NCBI RefSeq assembly: GCF_002078175.1
Contig: NZ_MWFK01000001.1
Coordinates: forward strand, 2,728,001-2,792,000
Reading direction: 5' to 3'
From: Streptomyces sp. M41(2017)
Lineage (GTDB): Bacteria; Actinomycetota; Actinomycetes; Streptomycetales; Streptomycetaceae
DNA: 64,000 nt
Position numbers and translations under genes: made by a program. This document shows positions 8,901 to 17,800 of this stretch, in pieces. Positions within the stretch are counted from its first letter, which is position 1, and the number at the start of each line of letters is the position of its first letter. Below the pieces are notes generated by a model. The model was not told where the DNA came from. It saw only the letters and a program-made list of their open reading frames with translations, and ran no database searches.

Positions 8901-9620
8901 TCAGTAGGCGCCGTTGACGTTGTCGATCGAGCCGTACTTGTCGGCGGCGTAGTTGCAGGCGGCCGTGATGTTGGCGACCGGGTCGTAGGGGTCCATCGAC
9001 GTGCCGGCCACGTGGTAGGCCTGGAACGTCGGGTCGATGACCTGAAGGAGGCCCTTCGAGGGGATGCCCGCGGCCGCGTTGGAGTCCCAGTTGTTGATGG
9101 CCTGGGGGTTGCCGGAGGACTCGCGCATCACGTTGCGGTAGATGCCGTCGTAGCTGCCCGGAATGCCCGCCTTGCCCATGATGTCCAGGGACTGCTTGAT
9201 CCAGCCGTCCAGGTTGTTGGCGTACGTGGTGGCGGACGCCTGGGTGGCGGTGGTCTTGGCGGCCGTGGCGGCCTTCGCCGGAGCCTTCCCGGTCTTCGTG
9301 CCGACCGTCAGGGTGAGGCCCGTGCGCAGGTGGGCGGGGTTGTCGCCGATGACAGCGCGGTTCGCCGCGTACAGCTTCTGCCAGCCGCCGCTCGACGGGT
9401 ACTTCTTCGCGATCTTGGTCAGGGTGTCACCGGCGACCACCTTGTAGGTGACGAGCGAGACGTTCGGGACGGTCGCGGTCTTGGCGACCTGGGGGGTCGC
9501 GGCGTGGGCGCCGGTCGCGCTCATGAGCGGGAGGGCGAGGGCGAGCGCGCCCGTTCCGGCGGCGATCACACCGCGGGTGATGAAGGTGGTACGGCCGTGA
9601 CGCTGCGTTCCTGCGGGCAT
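8901..9620 (-). CDS. Secreted LysM / transglycosylase-like cell-wall hydrolase
   Basis: A 239-residue exported protein predicted to bind and cleave peptidoglycan. Order: a signal peptide (basic start, then GVIAAGTGALALALPLMSAT with an AHA-like cleavage site near 40), a LysM module (VVAGDTLTKIAKKY, about 58-108), an Ala/Lys/Thr linker, and a C-terminal lytic-transglycosylase/SLT-like domain (about 135-239) with the catalytic-type Glu in MRESSGNP and the GLLQVIDPTF motif. A complete c-di-AMP riboswitch lies in its leader, the arrangement known for resuscitation and wall-remodelling genes in Streptomyces. It is likely to act during germination or growth resumption. Confidence 0.9.
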   Translation of the reverse strand: MPAGTQRHGRTTFITRGVIAAGTGALALALPLMSATGAHAATPQVAKTATVPNVSLVTYKVVAGDTLTKIAKKYPSSGGWQKLYAANRAVIGDNPAHLRTGLTLTVGTKTGKAPAKAATAAKTTATQASATTYANNLDGWIKQSLDIMGKAGIPGSYDGIYRNVMRESSGNPQAINNWDSNAAAGIPSKGLLQVIDPTFQAYHVAGTSMDPYDPVANITAACNYAADKYGSIDNVNGAY

Positions 9621-9635
9621 GACGAAATGTCCTCT

Positions 9636-9812
9636 CCGACGCCTGCGAGGTGAGCTGTCGGGTTCGGGCGGGAGATGCCCGGTCGCGCTGGTGGGCGCGG
9701 CTTCACCCCGAGCCGTTCCGGTCTCCCGGATCGGCGGCTTACCTGTGGTTCCCCCGCTCCTGCCGTGCGTGGGTGGGTGGGTTACCGGGCGACGGCAGGA
9801 TTAGGCGATCCG
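9636..9812 (-). promoter_or_regulatory. c-di-AMP (ydaO/yuaA-type) riboswitch
   Basis: Reading the minus strand from about 9812 there is the P1 strand CGCCTAATCCTGCCG, then CCCGGTAACCCACCC, GGGGGAACCACAGGTAAG, GGGGTGAAGCC, CCCGAACCCGACAGCTCACC and finally GCAGGCGTCGGAGAGG, which closes P1. This order matches the conserved ydaO blocks. In the known class, c-di-AMP binding lowers expression of the downstream wall hydrolase. The ATG follows about 15 nt later. Confidence 0.93.
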
Positions 9813-10346
9813 CCCGGTGCGACGAGAACGTATGCGACTGCACATGTCGGGAACAAGGCCTGATGTGGCGGTGAAGATCGCTTTTGCCTGTTTAGAGCGA
9901 GGGCAATACGTCCGATTAGGCCGGAATTGAATCCTCAACTTCCCTTTGGCAAAGGGGTCGGCAAGAGGTGGACGGGGGGTGATCCACTGGTCCGCGCGTG
10001 ACCCAATTCACGCGCCGAGGGGTCACCAAGGCGGCATGCCGGGCAAGTCGGGCATTACGCCACTCCGCTGTGCGGCGCGGGGAGTTCTCGGACGCACGCC
10101 GGGAGGGCCCCGCCGGGTGCGGGAGGGGCGGGGTGCGGGAAGGTGGCGCCGGAGCGGGCGCCGGAGCGGGCGCCGGCGAAAGCTGCGGCTTGGGCTCGGA
10201 GTTGACGGCTTCTCGTCGGCCGGCAGGTGACATCACGGCGCGATCCGGGCGAGATCCGGACGCGAGCCGGGCGGATGCCGGGCGGATGTCGGAGGTGGTG
10301 AGCCGGACGGAGGCGGCCGGTCAACTGCCGCCCCTGCCAGGCTTGT
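9813..10346. other. Gene-free region upstream of the riboswitch
   Basis: About 530 bp with no convincing gene. The half near 9830-9930 is A+T-richer and should hold the promoter of the riboswitch transcript. At 10140-10180 a GGCGCCGGAGCGGGC unit is repeated. Short open frames here are G+C-bias artefacts. Confidence 0.5.
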
Positions 10347-12344
10347 TCAGCCCGCGGTGCGCGGGATGCGCTTCTCCCAGGTCCGGTGGAAGACGACCTC
10401 GTCGCCGTCCCGGCAGACGACCTCGTTGGACGTGATGAAGTCCCGCGCGTCGCAGGTGATGGCCGATGTCGTCTCGACGCGGGCGTCCCAGGGAAGGTCG
10501 GGGCGGTGCAGCCGGACCGACCAGGTGGAGCGGGCGCGGGCGGAGAGCGGGTCCCTCTCGTCGATCTCGTACGTCTCCCGCGCCTCCTCCGTGAACTCCA
10601 GACCGTCGGGATACACGCGGGTGCCGCCGTAGCGGGGGTCCACGTCGAGCCGCCAGGTGCCCGCGGCCACGTCACGCAGGACCAGGCGCTCCGGGCGCGG
10701 CTCGTCGAGCGTCACCGGGACCACCACGCCGAGCGGCTCGGCCTCCTCCGCCTCCCCGAAGCCGATGGAGGGGTCCGACTCCTGTGTCCGTACGGGGAGT
10801 TCCAGGCTGCTGCCCGCCGGGTCCAGCGTGAAGCCGGCCTCGGAGCCGGGCTGCGGCCAGACCCAGGGCCAGTACGCCGAGGAGACGCTCAGGCGGATGC
10901 GGTGGCCCGGGGGGAACGCGTAGCCGATGCCGTTCAGCTCGAACTCCACGTCCTCCGTGGTCCCCGGCTCCCAGGGAACCGCCTGGTCGCGGCCCCGGCG
11001 TGCCGACAGGTTGAGGACGCCCCGGGTGACGAGGGTGGAGGCGCCGTCGGGGCCCACGTCGCACAGCCGGGCGATCACCTGGCCCCGGGCGGACGCCGAC
11101 GTCAGCCGCAGCCGGACCCGGGGGCGGCCCAACACCCACGTCTCCTGCGGCACTTCGAACTCGAAACAGACGGACCGGGCGTCCTCCTCGCGCTGGTCCG
11201 GCGGCAGGTCCGCGTCGTTCCCGAACGGGAAGAAACGGCCCGCGTCGACCCCCGTGTGCTGCGGGGAGCGCACCAGGCGCGGAGCGCCCTGGAACGCGTA
11301 CGGGACGGGGGTGACCGACGGCGAGGGCCACGTCGGGTCGCCGACCCAGCGGCCCGGCAGCTCCGCGTAGACCGTCGCCGGAGGATGCGCGTCCATGACG
11401 TAGGAGCGCAGGAGGGGGACGGCGAGCGCGCCCGAGTCCTCGTCCTTGAGCCAGTGGTCCCACCAGCGGAGCGTCTCCTGGAGGAAGCCGATGGCCGGTC
11501 CCGGCGGCAGGCCCCGGTCGGGGTACTGGTGGGACCAGGGGCCGATGAGACCGCGGACGCGGTCCGGCGGCAGGTTCTCGACCAGGCGCAGCACCGTGTC
11601 GCGGTACGGGTCGTGCCAGCCGCCGACCGCGAGGACCGCCGCGCGGATCGAGCCGTAGTCCTCGCAGGCGCTGCCGTGCCGCCAGTAGGCGTCCCGGGTC
11701 TGGTGCGCCAGCCAGGTGTGGATGAACGGGTCGACGGCCTCCAGTCGCTCGGTCCACATGTCGCGCCACATCACCTCACCCACGTGCACCGGGTCCGGCG
11801 GGCGGGCGACGAAGGCGAGCATGGTGGCCGCCCAGGCGTGCATGTCGACGGCGAGGACGGAACCACCCGTGTAGTGCACGTCGTTGTCATAGCGGTCGTC
11901 CGTCGAGCAGACCGTGACGACCGCCTTGAGCGGCTCGGGCGCGAGGGCCGCGATCTGGAGGGAGTTGAAGCCGCCCCAGGAGATCCCGAACATGCCGACC
12001 CGGCCGGTGCACCACGGCTGGGCGGCCAGCCACTCCACCACGGCGACCCCGTCGGCCAGCTCGGTCTCGGAGTACTCGTCGCCCGGCATGCCCTCCGAGT
12101 TGCCGTGGCCGCGCACGTCGACGCGGACGGAGGCGTAGCCGTGCCCGGCGTACCAGGGATGGCGCTGCCAGTCGCGCGGTGCCGTCCAGTCGGTCAGCCG
12201 GTACGGGAGGTACTCCAGGAGCGCCGGTACGGGCTCTTCCGTCACCGGCCGCCAGATCCGGGCGTACAGCCGGGTGCCGTCCGGGAGCGGGACGAGGACG
12301 TCCTCGTGAACGGTCTCGTAGGGGAAGGACGTACGGATGCGCAT
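10347..12344 (-). CDS. CocE/NonD-family serine hydrolase (X-Pro dipeptidyl-peptidase S15-like)
   Basis: A 665-residue alpha/beta hydrolase. The N-terminal catalytic domain contains the GISWGG nucleophile elbow (Ser near residue 137), a VRGHGNSEG oxyanion segment, and later Asp and His candidates (GGWHDPYRD, GPWSHQYP). The C-terminal half is the jelly-roll domain typical of cocaine esterase and X-Pro dipeptidyl-peptidases. The ATG at 12344 has TGAGGTG as ribosome site. Its start lies about 10 bp after the stop of the peptide transporter gene, so the two form an operon: imported peptides could be substrates (inference). No signal peptide, so cytoplasmic. Confidence 0.85.
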   Translation of the reverse strand: MRIRTSFPYETVHEDVLVPLPDGTRLYARIWRPVTEEPVPALLEYLPYRLTDWTAPRDWQRHPWYAGHGYASVRVDVRGHGNSEGMPGDEYSETELADGVAVVEWLAAQPWCTGRVGMFGISWGGFNSLQIAALAPEPLKAVVTVCSTDDRYDNDVHYTGGSVLAVDMHAWAATMLAFVARPPDPVHVGEVMWRDMWTERLEAVDPFIHTWLAHQTRDAYWRHGSACEDYGSIRAAVLAVGGWHDPYRDTVLRLVENLPPDRVRGLIGPWSHQYPDRGLPPGPAIGFLQETLRWWDHWLKDEDSGALAVPLLRSYVMDAHPPATVYAELPGRWVGDPTWPSPSVTPVPYAFQGAPRLVRSPQHTGVDAGRFFPFGNDADLPPDQREEDARSVCFEFEVPQETWVLGRPRVRLRLTSASARGQVIARLCDVGPDGASTLVTRGVLNLSARRGRDQAVPWEPGTTEDVEFELNGIGYAFPPGHRIRLSVSSAYWPWVWPQPGSEAGFTLDPAGSSLELPVRTQESDPSIGFGEAEEAEPLGVVVPVTLDEPRPERLVLRDVAAGTWRLDVDPRYGGTRVYPDGLEFTEEARETYEIDERDPLSARARSTWSVRLHRPDLPWDARVETTSAITCDARDFITSNEVVCRDGDEVVFHRTWEKRIPRTAG

Positions 12345-12354
12345 GCGGGTCACC

Positions 12355-13851
12355 TCAGTGGACGGGATGCATCGTGCGGCGGAGCCAGGGGGCGGCGGCC
12401 ATCACGGCGAGGCCCGCGGCCACCGCGATCGCGCCGTTGACGCCGAAGTACGCGGGTTTGGAGACGTCGTCGTAGAACTTCACCGTCTGGGCCTGGATGC
12501 CGTTGGCGAGCGCGAGGGACAGGAACCAGAGGGACATCGTCTGGCTGGAGAAGGCGACCGGAGCGAGCTTGGTGGTCGCGGACAGGCCGGACGTCTCCAG
12601 GAGGACGTCACCGAGGCCGAGCAGCAGATAGGAGCCGACGATCCACCAGACCGACATGAGGTAGTCGTCCCCGCTGTGGCCGGAGGTCGGCAGCACGATG
12701 AGCAGGAACGACAGACCGCCGAGCACGACCCCGAGGGCGATCTTGTTCGAGGCGTGCGGCTGACGGGTGCCCATCCGCATCCAGACGGCGGCCACCACCG
12801 GCGCGAGGGCCACCTCGAAGGCACCCAGAGCGGAGGCGTACCAGCCGGCCGGGAAGTCGAAGCCGAAGATCGTCGACTCGGCGTTCGACGAGGCCAGCAG
12901 GATCATCGTGGAGTACGCCTGGAAGAGGATGAAGTTGAAGACGGTCGAGGCGAGGAAGAGGACCACGTAGGGGCGCAGCCTGCCGCGTTCCTCGGACGTC
13001 ACCCGGGGGCTGGTGAACATCACCCAGAAATAGACGATGGGCAGGATCACCGAGATGACGGTCAGCAGGTCGACGAAGCGGTCCATGGTCAGCCAGCCGA
13101 CGGAGGCGAGGAGCACGGCGAGGACCGCGACGGCCAGCAGGCCGAGGACGATCCCGCGGACGGCGCGGCGCATGGCGTCCGGCGCGAGGGCGAATTCCGC
13201 CGCGCGGGTGCGCCCGGCCAGGTGACGGCGGCCCGCCACGTACTGGATCAGGCCGAAGGTCATGCCGACCGCCGCCGCCGAGAAGCCCCAGTGCCAGCCC
13301 TCGTGGTCGCCGAGCCAGGCGGTGATCAGGGGGCCGGCGAAGGCGCCGATGTTGATCGCCATGTAGTAGAGGGCGAAACCGGCGTCGCGGCGCTCGTCGT
13401 CGGTCCGGTAGAGCTTGCCGACCATGGTGGCGACGTTCGGCTTGAGCAGGCCGGTGCCCGCGCTGATCAGGCCGAGGCCCGCCCAGGTCGCGGCGGCCGC
13501 CGGGATCGCCATGGCGTAGTGGCCGCAGGCGATCAGGATGCCGCCCCACAGGACCGCGCGGTACGCGCCGAGCATCCGGTCGGCGAGCCAGCCCCCGGCG
13601 ACGGAGACCAGGTAGACGAGCGTTCCGTACGCCGCCGAGACCGAGGCGGCGGTGCCCGGCGCCATGCCGAGCCCGCCGTGGGACACGGTGTCGGCGAAGT
13701 AGAGGACGAGGATCGCCTGCATGCCGAGGAACGAGAAGCGCTCCCAGACCTCCAGGCCGGAGAGCGTCAGGAGCCCCCTGGGCTGGCCGAAGAAGGCGGT
13801 GTCGTCGGCCGGGGGAGGGCCGGGCTCGGCTTCCACGGAGCTGCGGGACAC
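12355..13851 (-). CDS. POT/PTR-family proton-coupled peptide transporter
   Basis: A 498-residue integral membrane protein with 12-14 hydrophobic segments. The N-terminal signature GLEVWERFSFLGMQAILVLY contains the conserved ExxER-type proton-coupling motif of di/tripeptide transporters, and SAGTGLLKPNVATMVG matches the PTR signature. I chose the GTG at 13851 with GGAAGAGGG upstream; an ATG at 13887 lacks a site. It is the first gene of an operon with the S15-like hydrolase, which suggests uptake followed by hydrolysis of peptides. Confidence 0.88.
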   Translation of the reverse strand: MSRSSVEAEPGPPPADDTAFFGQPRGLLTLSGLEVWERFSFLGMQAILVLYFADTVSHGGLGMAPGTAASVSAAYGTLVYLVSVAGGWLADRMLGAYRAVLWGGILIACGHYAMAIPAAAATWAGLGLISAGTGLLKPNVATMVGKLYRTDDERRDAGFALYYMAINIGAFAGPLITAWLGDHEGWHWGFSAAAVGMTFGLIQYVAGRRHLAGRTRAAEFALAPDAMRRAVRGIVLGLLAVAVLAVLLASVGWLTMDRFVDLLTVISVILPIVYFWVMFTSPRVTSEERGRLRPYVVLFLASTVFNFILFQAYSTMILLASSNAESTIFGFDFPAGWYASALGAFEVALAPVVAAVWMRMGTRQPHASNKIALGVVLGGLSFLLIVLPTSGHSGDDYLMSVWWIVGSYLLLGLGDVLLETSGLSATTKLAPVAFSSQTMSLWFLSLALANGIQAQTVKFYDDVSKPAYFGVNGAIAVAAGLAVMAAAPWLRRTMHPVH

Positions 13852-14190
13852 TGCCACCCTCTTCCGCGTACCTCGGACTCGGTACATGTCGTCGTATGTC
13901 AGCTCGTATCAACTGATCATGAACATACCGTCGGCCTCCGGATACTGCCCGGGAGGAGGGGTACTCGCGGAGCGAGGCGGACGGGGGTGTTGCGTGTGCC
14001 CTACAGGTGTCATCCCGCGTACGTCCTGGCGGAGTCGACTCGGCCGGGGGACGGTGGGCGCTCGTGGTGATCGAAACGTGACCGGATACGCTGACTTGAG
14101 TGATGGCAGCGACACATCGACAAACCGTGTCATCGACCGAATGATCGACCGAGTTCGCCATGTGATCGTCAGCAGACAGGAGAACCTCTC
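13852..14190. other. Divergent promoter region, POT transporter / polyprenyl synthase
   Basis: No gene seen. Relatively A+T-rich around 13880-13930 (minus-strand promoter) and 14085-14180 (plus-strand promoter). The latter has the direct repeat ATCGACCGA at 14133 and 14143 and an inverted GACAC-N-GTGTC pair. AGGAGAA at 14179 is the ribosome site of the next gene. Confidence 0.4.
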
Positions 14191-15201
14191 GTGACCGTCG
14201 TCGGGCCGTTCGGGCTGAGCGTGCGGGACCAGGCTCTCGAAGCCGATGTCCAGGCCGGATTGGCGGCTGTCGAGGAGGGTTTGCTCGAAGCCACCAAGAG
14301 CGAGGTCCCCTTCATCACGGAAGCCGCCCAGCACCTCGTGCGTGCCGGGGGAAAGCGGTTCAGGCCGCTGCTCGTGATGCTCGCCGCGCAGTTCGGTGAT
14401 CCCTACGCGCCGGGTGTCGTGCCCTCGGCCGTGGTCGTCGAGCTGACCCATCTCGCCACGCTGTACCACGACGACGTGATGGACGAGGCCGAGGTCAGGC
14501 GCGGTGTCGACAGCGCGAACGCCCGCTGGGGCAACTCGGTGGCCGTCCTCACCGGAGACTTCCTCTTCGCCCGCGCCTCGTACATCCTGGCCGACCTCGG
14601 GCCCGACGCGGTCCGCATCCAGGCCGAGGCGTTCGAGCGCCTGGTGACCGGCCAGATCCTGGAGACCGCTGGTCCGCGCGACGGCCGGGACCCGGTCGAT
14701 CACTACCTCGACGTGCTGAGCGGCAAGACCGGCTCGCTGGTCGCCGTCGCGTGCCGCTTCGGCGCGATGATGTCCGGCGCCGACGAGACGGTCGTCGACG
14801 TGCTGACGCAGTACGGCGAGCGCCTCGGCGTCGCCTTCCAGCTCGCGGACGACGTCCTCGACATCGCCTCCGAGTCGCACGAGTCGGGCAAGACCCCGGG
14901 AACCGACCTGCGTGAGGGCATCCCCACGCTGCCGGTGCTGCGGCTGCGCGAGCGCGCGGAGCGGCTGGGCCTCGCCGAGGACATCGCGCTGTGCGAGCTG
15001 CTGGACTCCGACCTCACGGACGACGCGCGGCACGCCGAGGCCTTGACCCGGCTGCGGGAGCACCCCGCGCTGGAGCAGGCCCGCCGGGACACCGTGCGGT
15101 ACGCGGAGGACGCGCGCTCCGCGCTGGCCCCGCTGCCCGAGTGCGACGCCAAGGCCGCTCTGGTCGAGCTGGCGGACGCCGTGGTGCACCGGGCCGGCTG
15201 A
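14191..15201 (+). CDS. Polyprenyl diphosphate synthase (trans-isoprenyl)
   Basis: A 336-residue class I prenyl transferase that elongates allylic diphosphates with isopentenyl diphosphate. The first aspartate-rich motif is DDVMDE (region LYHDDVMDEAEVRRG, near residue 95) and the second is DDVLD (QLADDVLDI, near 225); GKRFRPLL near 52 binds the diphosphate. Chain length cannot be set by eye, but this family makes the long side chain of menaquinone in actinobacteria, which fits the respiratory genes nearby. GTG start behind AGGAGAA. A strong terminator follows at 15283. Confidence 0.9.
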   Translation: MTVVGPFGLSVRDQALEADVQAGLAAVEEGLLEATKSEVPFITEAAQHLVRAGGKRFRPLLVMLAAQFGDPYAPGVVPSAVVVELTHLATLYHDDVMDEAEVRRGVDSANARWGNSVAVLTGDFLFARASYILADLGPDAVRIQAEAFERLVTGQILETAGPRDGRDPVDHYLDVLSGKTGSLVAVACRFGAMMSGADETVVDVLTQYGERLGVAFQLADDVLDIASESHESGKTPGTDLREGIPTLPVLRLRERAERLGLAEDIALCELLDSDLTDDARHAEALTRLREHPALEQARRDTVRYAEDARSALAPLPECDAKAALVELADAVVHRAG

Positions 15202-15282
15202 CCGGCCCGCCTGCCTGTCGTCCGAGCCGGCACGGGCGTTCCCGGCGGTCCTTCCGGGCCGTCGGTGCCCCGCCGTGCCGAG

Positions 15283-15335
15283 AGGGCGGCGCCCGCCCCG
15301 GTACGACCCCTACGGGTCGGGGCAGGCGCCGCCCT
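15283..15335 (+). terminator. Terminator after polyprenyl synthase
   Basis: An 18-nt arm (AGGGCGGCGCCCGCCCCG) pairs with its complement with one mismatch around a loop of about 16 nt, followed by TTTC. It lies 80 bp after the stop codon. The gap 15202-15510 holds no other feature beyond a promoter for the next gene. Confidence 0.8.
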
Positions 15336-15510
15336 TTCGTGTCATACCGCAGGACTACGCGGAGTTGATTCCGCGGGCTGACGCTTCCATCGCGCCGATT
15401 TGGTCATATGGAGAGCACCACTCCTCACCGGTTCGGGTGAGAATGGCGGCTTAGGGGTGGAGCAGGGGCAGGACCACAGAGCCGCCGCCGACGACGGAGG
15501 TAAGGCACAC

Positions 15511-16773
15511 ATGGCACCGTACGAAACCGACGACAGCGCGAAGGCCGCCGACGAGGCCGACGACGTGCGGGCCGGGCGACACAGGGCCGCGCGGTACGTC
15601 GTTCCGGTCGCGGTGGTGGGGGTGGCGGCGGCGACCATCGGGCTCGTCCCCGCACTCGCCTCGTCCGGAGACCCCGACCTGCCGAAGGTCACCGCGCAGC
15701 AACTCATCGAGAAGATCGCCAAGTCGGACGTCCAGCAGCTGTCCGGCACGGTCAAGATCACCACCGACCTCGGACTGCCCGACCTGGGCGGCCTGGCGGG
15801 CGGCTTCGCGTCCGGCGCCGTCAAGGGCGACGGCGGCTCCTCCGCCGACCCGCAGTCCAAGCTCATGGAGCTGGCCTCCGGCACGCACACGCTGCGCGTC
15901 GCCGCCGACGGACCCGAGAAGGGCAAGGTCTCCCTCCTCGACAACGCCTCCGAGTACAGCGTCATCCACAACGGCAAGGACGTGTGGGGGTACGACAGCA
16001 AGTCGAACGAGGTCTACCACGCGACCGCCCCCGAGTCCGCGGGCGCGAAGGGCAAGGCGCCGCACGACGTGCCGGCCACTCCCAAGGACCTCGCCGACGA
16101 GGCCCTCAAGTCCGTGGACGACACGACGTCCGTGACCGTCGACGGCACCGCGCAGGTCGCGGGCCGCGACGCGTACAAGCTGGTCGTCAAGCCCCGGCAG
16201 TCCGGCTCGACGGTCGGCGCGATCAGCATCGCGGTGGACGCGAAGACCGGGCTGCCGCTGAAGTTCACGCTGACCCCGGCGAGCGGTGGCGCGGCCGTCG
16301 TGGACGCGGGCTTCACCAAGGTCGACTTCTCCCGGCCCGCCGCGTCGACGTTCGCCTTCACCCCGCCGAAGGGCGCGAAGGTCACCGAGGGCGACGACCA
16401 CGAGAGCGCCGGGAAGACGCCGGGGCACCGGGGTCCGGACAAGGCGTCCCCCAAGGGCGACGAGTCGCTCCGCAAGGGTGACAAGGATCTGGCCGGCCTC
16501 GACGGAGTGAAGACCATCGGCAAGGGCTGGAGCACCATCGCGGAGTTCGACACGGGCGGCAAGGGCATGCCCTCCGGCACGAAGGGCTCGTCCGGCAACA
16601 GTGACGTCGACGGCTTCCTGAACTCCCTCGGCGACCACGTCACCGGAAAGTTCGGCTCGGGCACGGTCTTCTCCACCCGCCTGGTCAACGCGCTGATCAC
16701 GGACGACGGCAAGGTGTACGCCGGTGCCGTCACCAAGGCCGCGCTGGTGAAGGCGGCCGACGCGGCCCACTGA
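15511..16773 (+). CDS. Exported LolA-like (DUF2092-type) lipoprotein-carrier fold protein
   Basis: A 420-residue protein with a short cytoplasmic start, one hydrophobic segment (ARYVVPVAVVGVAAATIGLVPALA, about 27-50) acting as signal or anchor, then an extracellular domain. The pattern of beta-strands with KLMELASG, YKLVVKPRQ and AKTGLPLKFTL fits the LolA/LppX-like half-barrel that binds hydrophobic ligands. A Lys/Gly/Asp-rich low-complexity stretch sits at 290-330. The ATG at 15511 has a GGAGG site; upstream open frame is not used. A two-gene ABC exporter follows 31 bp later, so it may be the partner or cargo handler of that transporter (inference). Confidence 0.75.
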   Translation: MAPYETDDSAKAADEADDVRAGRHRAARYVVPVAVVGVAAATIGLVPALASSGDPDLPKVTAQQLIEKIAKSDVQQLSGTVKITTDLGLPDLGGLAGGFASGAVKGDGGSSADPQSKLMELASGTHTLRVAADGPEKGKVSLLDNASEYSVIHNGKDVWGYDSKSNEVYHATAPESAGAKGKAPHDVPATPKDLADEALKSVDDTTSVTVDGTAQVAGRDAYKLVVKPRQSGSTVGAISIAVDAKTGLPLKFTLTPASGGAAVVDAGFTKVDFSRPAASTFAFTPPKGAKVTEGDDHESAGKTPGHRGPDKASPKGDESLRKGDKDLAGLDGVKTIGKGWSTIAEFDTGGKGMPSGTKGSSGNSDVDGFLNSLGDHVTGKFGSGTVFSTRLVNALITDDGKVYAGAVTKAALVKAADAAH

Positions 16774-16804
16774 TTCCCGCAGGCACGCCGAACCGAGGGA
16801 GCCC

Positions 16805-17800
16805 ATGCAGGAGCTGTCCGCCGCCGAGCCCGATCCGGCGAACGCCGCGCGCGGCGCCGCGTCCGACGACGACGCCGTGATCGCGACGCGCTCACTGAGC
16901 AAGCGCTACCGCGGCGGACAGCTCGCCGTGGACGGTCTGGACCTGACCGTCCCGGCGGGCAGCGTCTTCGGCTTCCTCGGGCCGAACGGCTCGGGCAAGA
17001 CCACCACCATCCGCATGCTGATGGGCCTGATCGAGCCGACCTCGGGCACGGCCCGTGTCCTGGGGCAGCCCATGCCCCGGGCCACGCGGGCCGTGCTCCC
17101 GCACGTCGGGGCCCTGATCGAGGGCCCCGCGCTGTACGGCTTCCTCTCCGGGCGGGACAACCTCCTGCGGTACGACGCCGCCGACCCGGCGGCCGACCCC
17201 CGCACCCGGCGGGCCCGCGTCGCCGCCGCCCTCGACCGGGTCGGGCTGACCGCGGCGGGCGCCAAGAAGGCGAAGGCGTACTCCCTGGGCATGAAGCAGC
17301 GGCTCGGGCTCGCGGCCGCGCTGCTCCAGCCGCGCCGCCTGCTCGTCCTGGACGAACCGACCAACGGCCTCGATCCGCAGGGCATGCGCGAGATCCGCTC
17401 CCTGGTCAGGGAACTGGCCTCCGACGGCACGACCGTCTTCCTCTCCTCGCACCTCCTCGACGAGATCGAGCAGGTCTGCACCCACGCCGCCGTGATGGCG
17501 CGGGGCCGGCTCATCACCCAGGGCGCCGTCGCCGATCTCGCGGCGGGCGCACGCGGGCGGCTGGTCGTGACCACCCCGGACGGGGGCGACGCGGCCCGGG
17601 TGCTCAAGGAGCAGGGCGTGACGGATCTCGTCATGACGGAGACGGGCGTGACCGCCGAACCACCGGACCGCGAACTCGCCGACCTGAACGCCGCGTTGGT
17701 CACGGCGGGTGTCCGGGTCCGCGGCTTCGGGATCGAACGGGCCTCGCTGGAGGACGCCTACGTGGCACTGACGGGGGAGGGCTTCGATGTCGCGGGCTGA
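16805..17800 (+). CDS. ABC transporter ATP-binding protein
   Basis: A 331-residue ATPase of the DrrA/CcmA-like export group. Walker A GPNGSGKTT (about 60-68), Q-loop region, signature YSLGMKQRLGLA, Walker B LLVLDEPTNGLDP and H-loop SSHLLDE are all present. The C-terminal 100 residues form the accessory domain usual in this group. It has no membrane part of its own; the permease gene starts 14 bp before its end, indicating translational coupling. The operon starts with the LolA-like protein. Substrate unknown; lipid or drug export is common in the group. Confidence 0.92.
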   Translation: MQELSAAEPDPANAARGAASDDDAVIATRSLSKRYRGGQLAVDGLDLTVPAGSVFGFLGPNGSGKTTTIRMLMGLIEPTSGTARVLGQPMPRATRAVLPHVGALIEGPALYGFLSGRDNLLRYDAADPAADPRTRRARVAAALDRVGLTAAGAKKAKAYSLGMKQRLGLAAALLQPRRLLVLDEPTNGLDPQGMREIRSLVRELASDGTTVFLSSHLLDEIEQVCTHAAVMARGRLITQGAVADLAAGARGRLVVTTPDGGDAARVLKEQGVTDLVMTETGVTAEPPDRELADLNAALVTAGVRVRGFGIERASLEDAYVALTGEGFDVAG

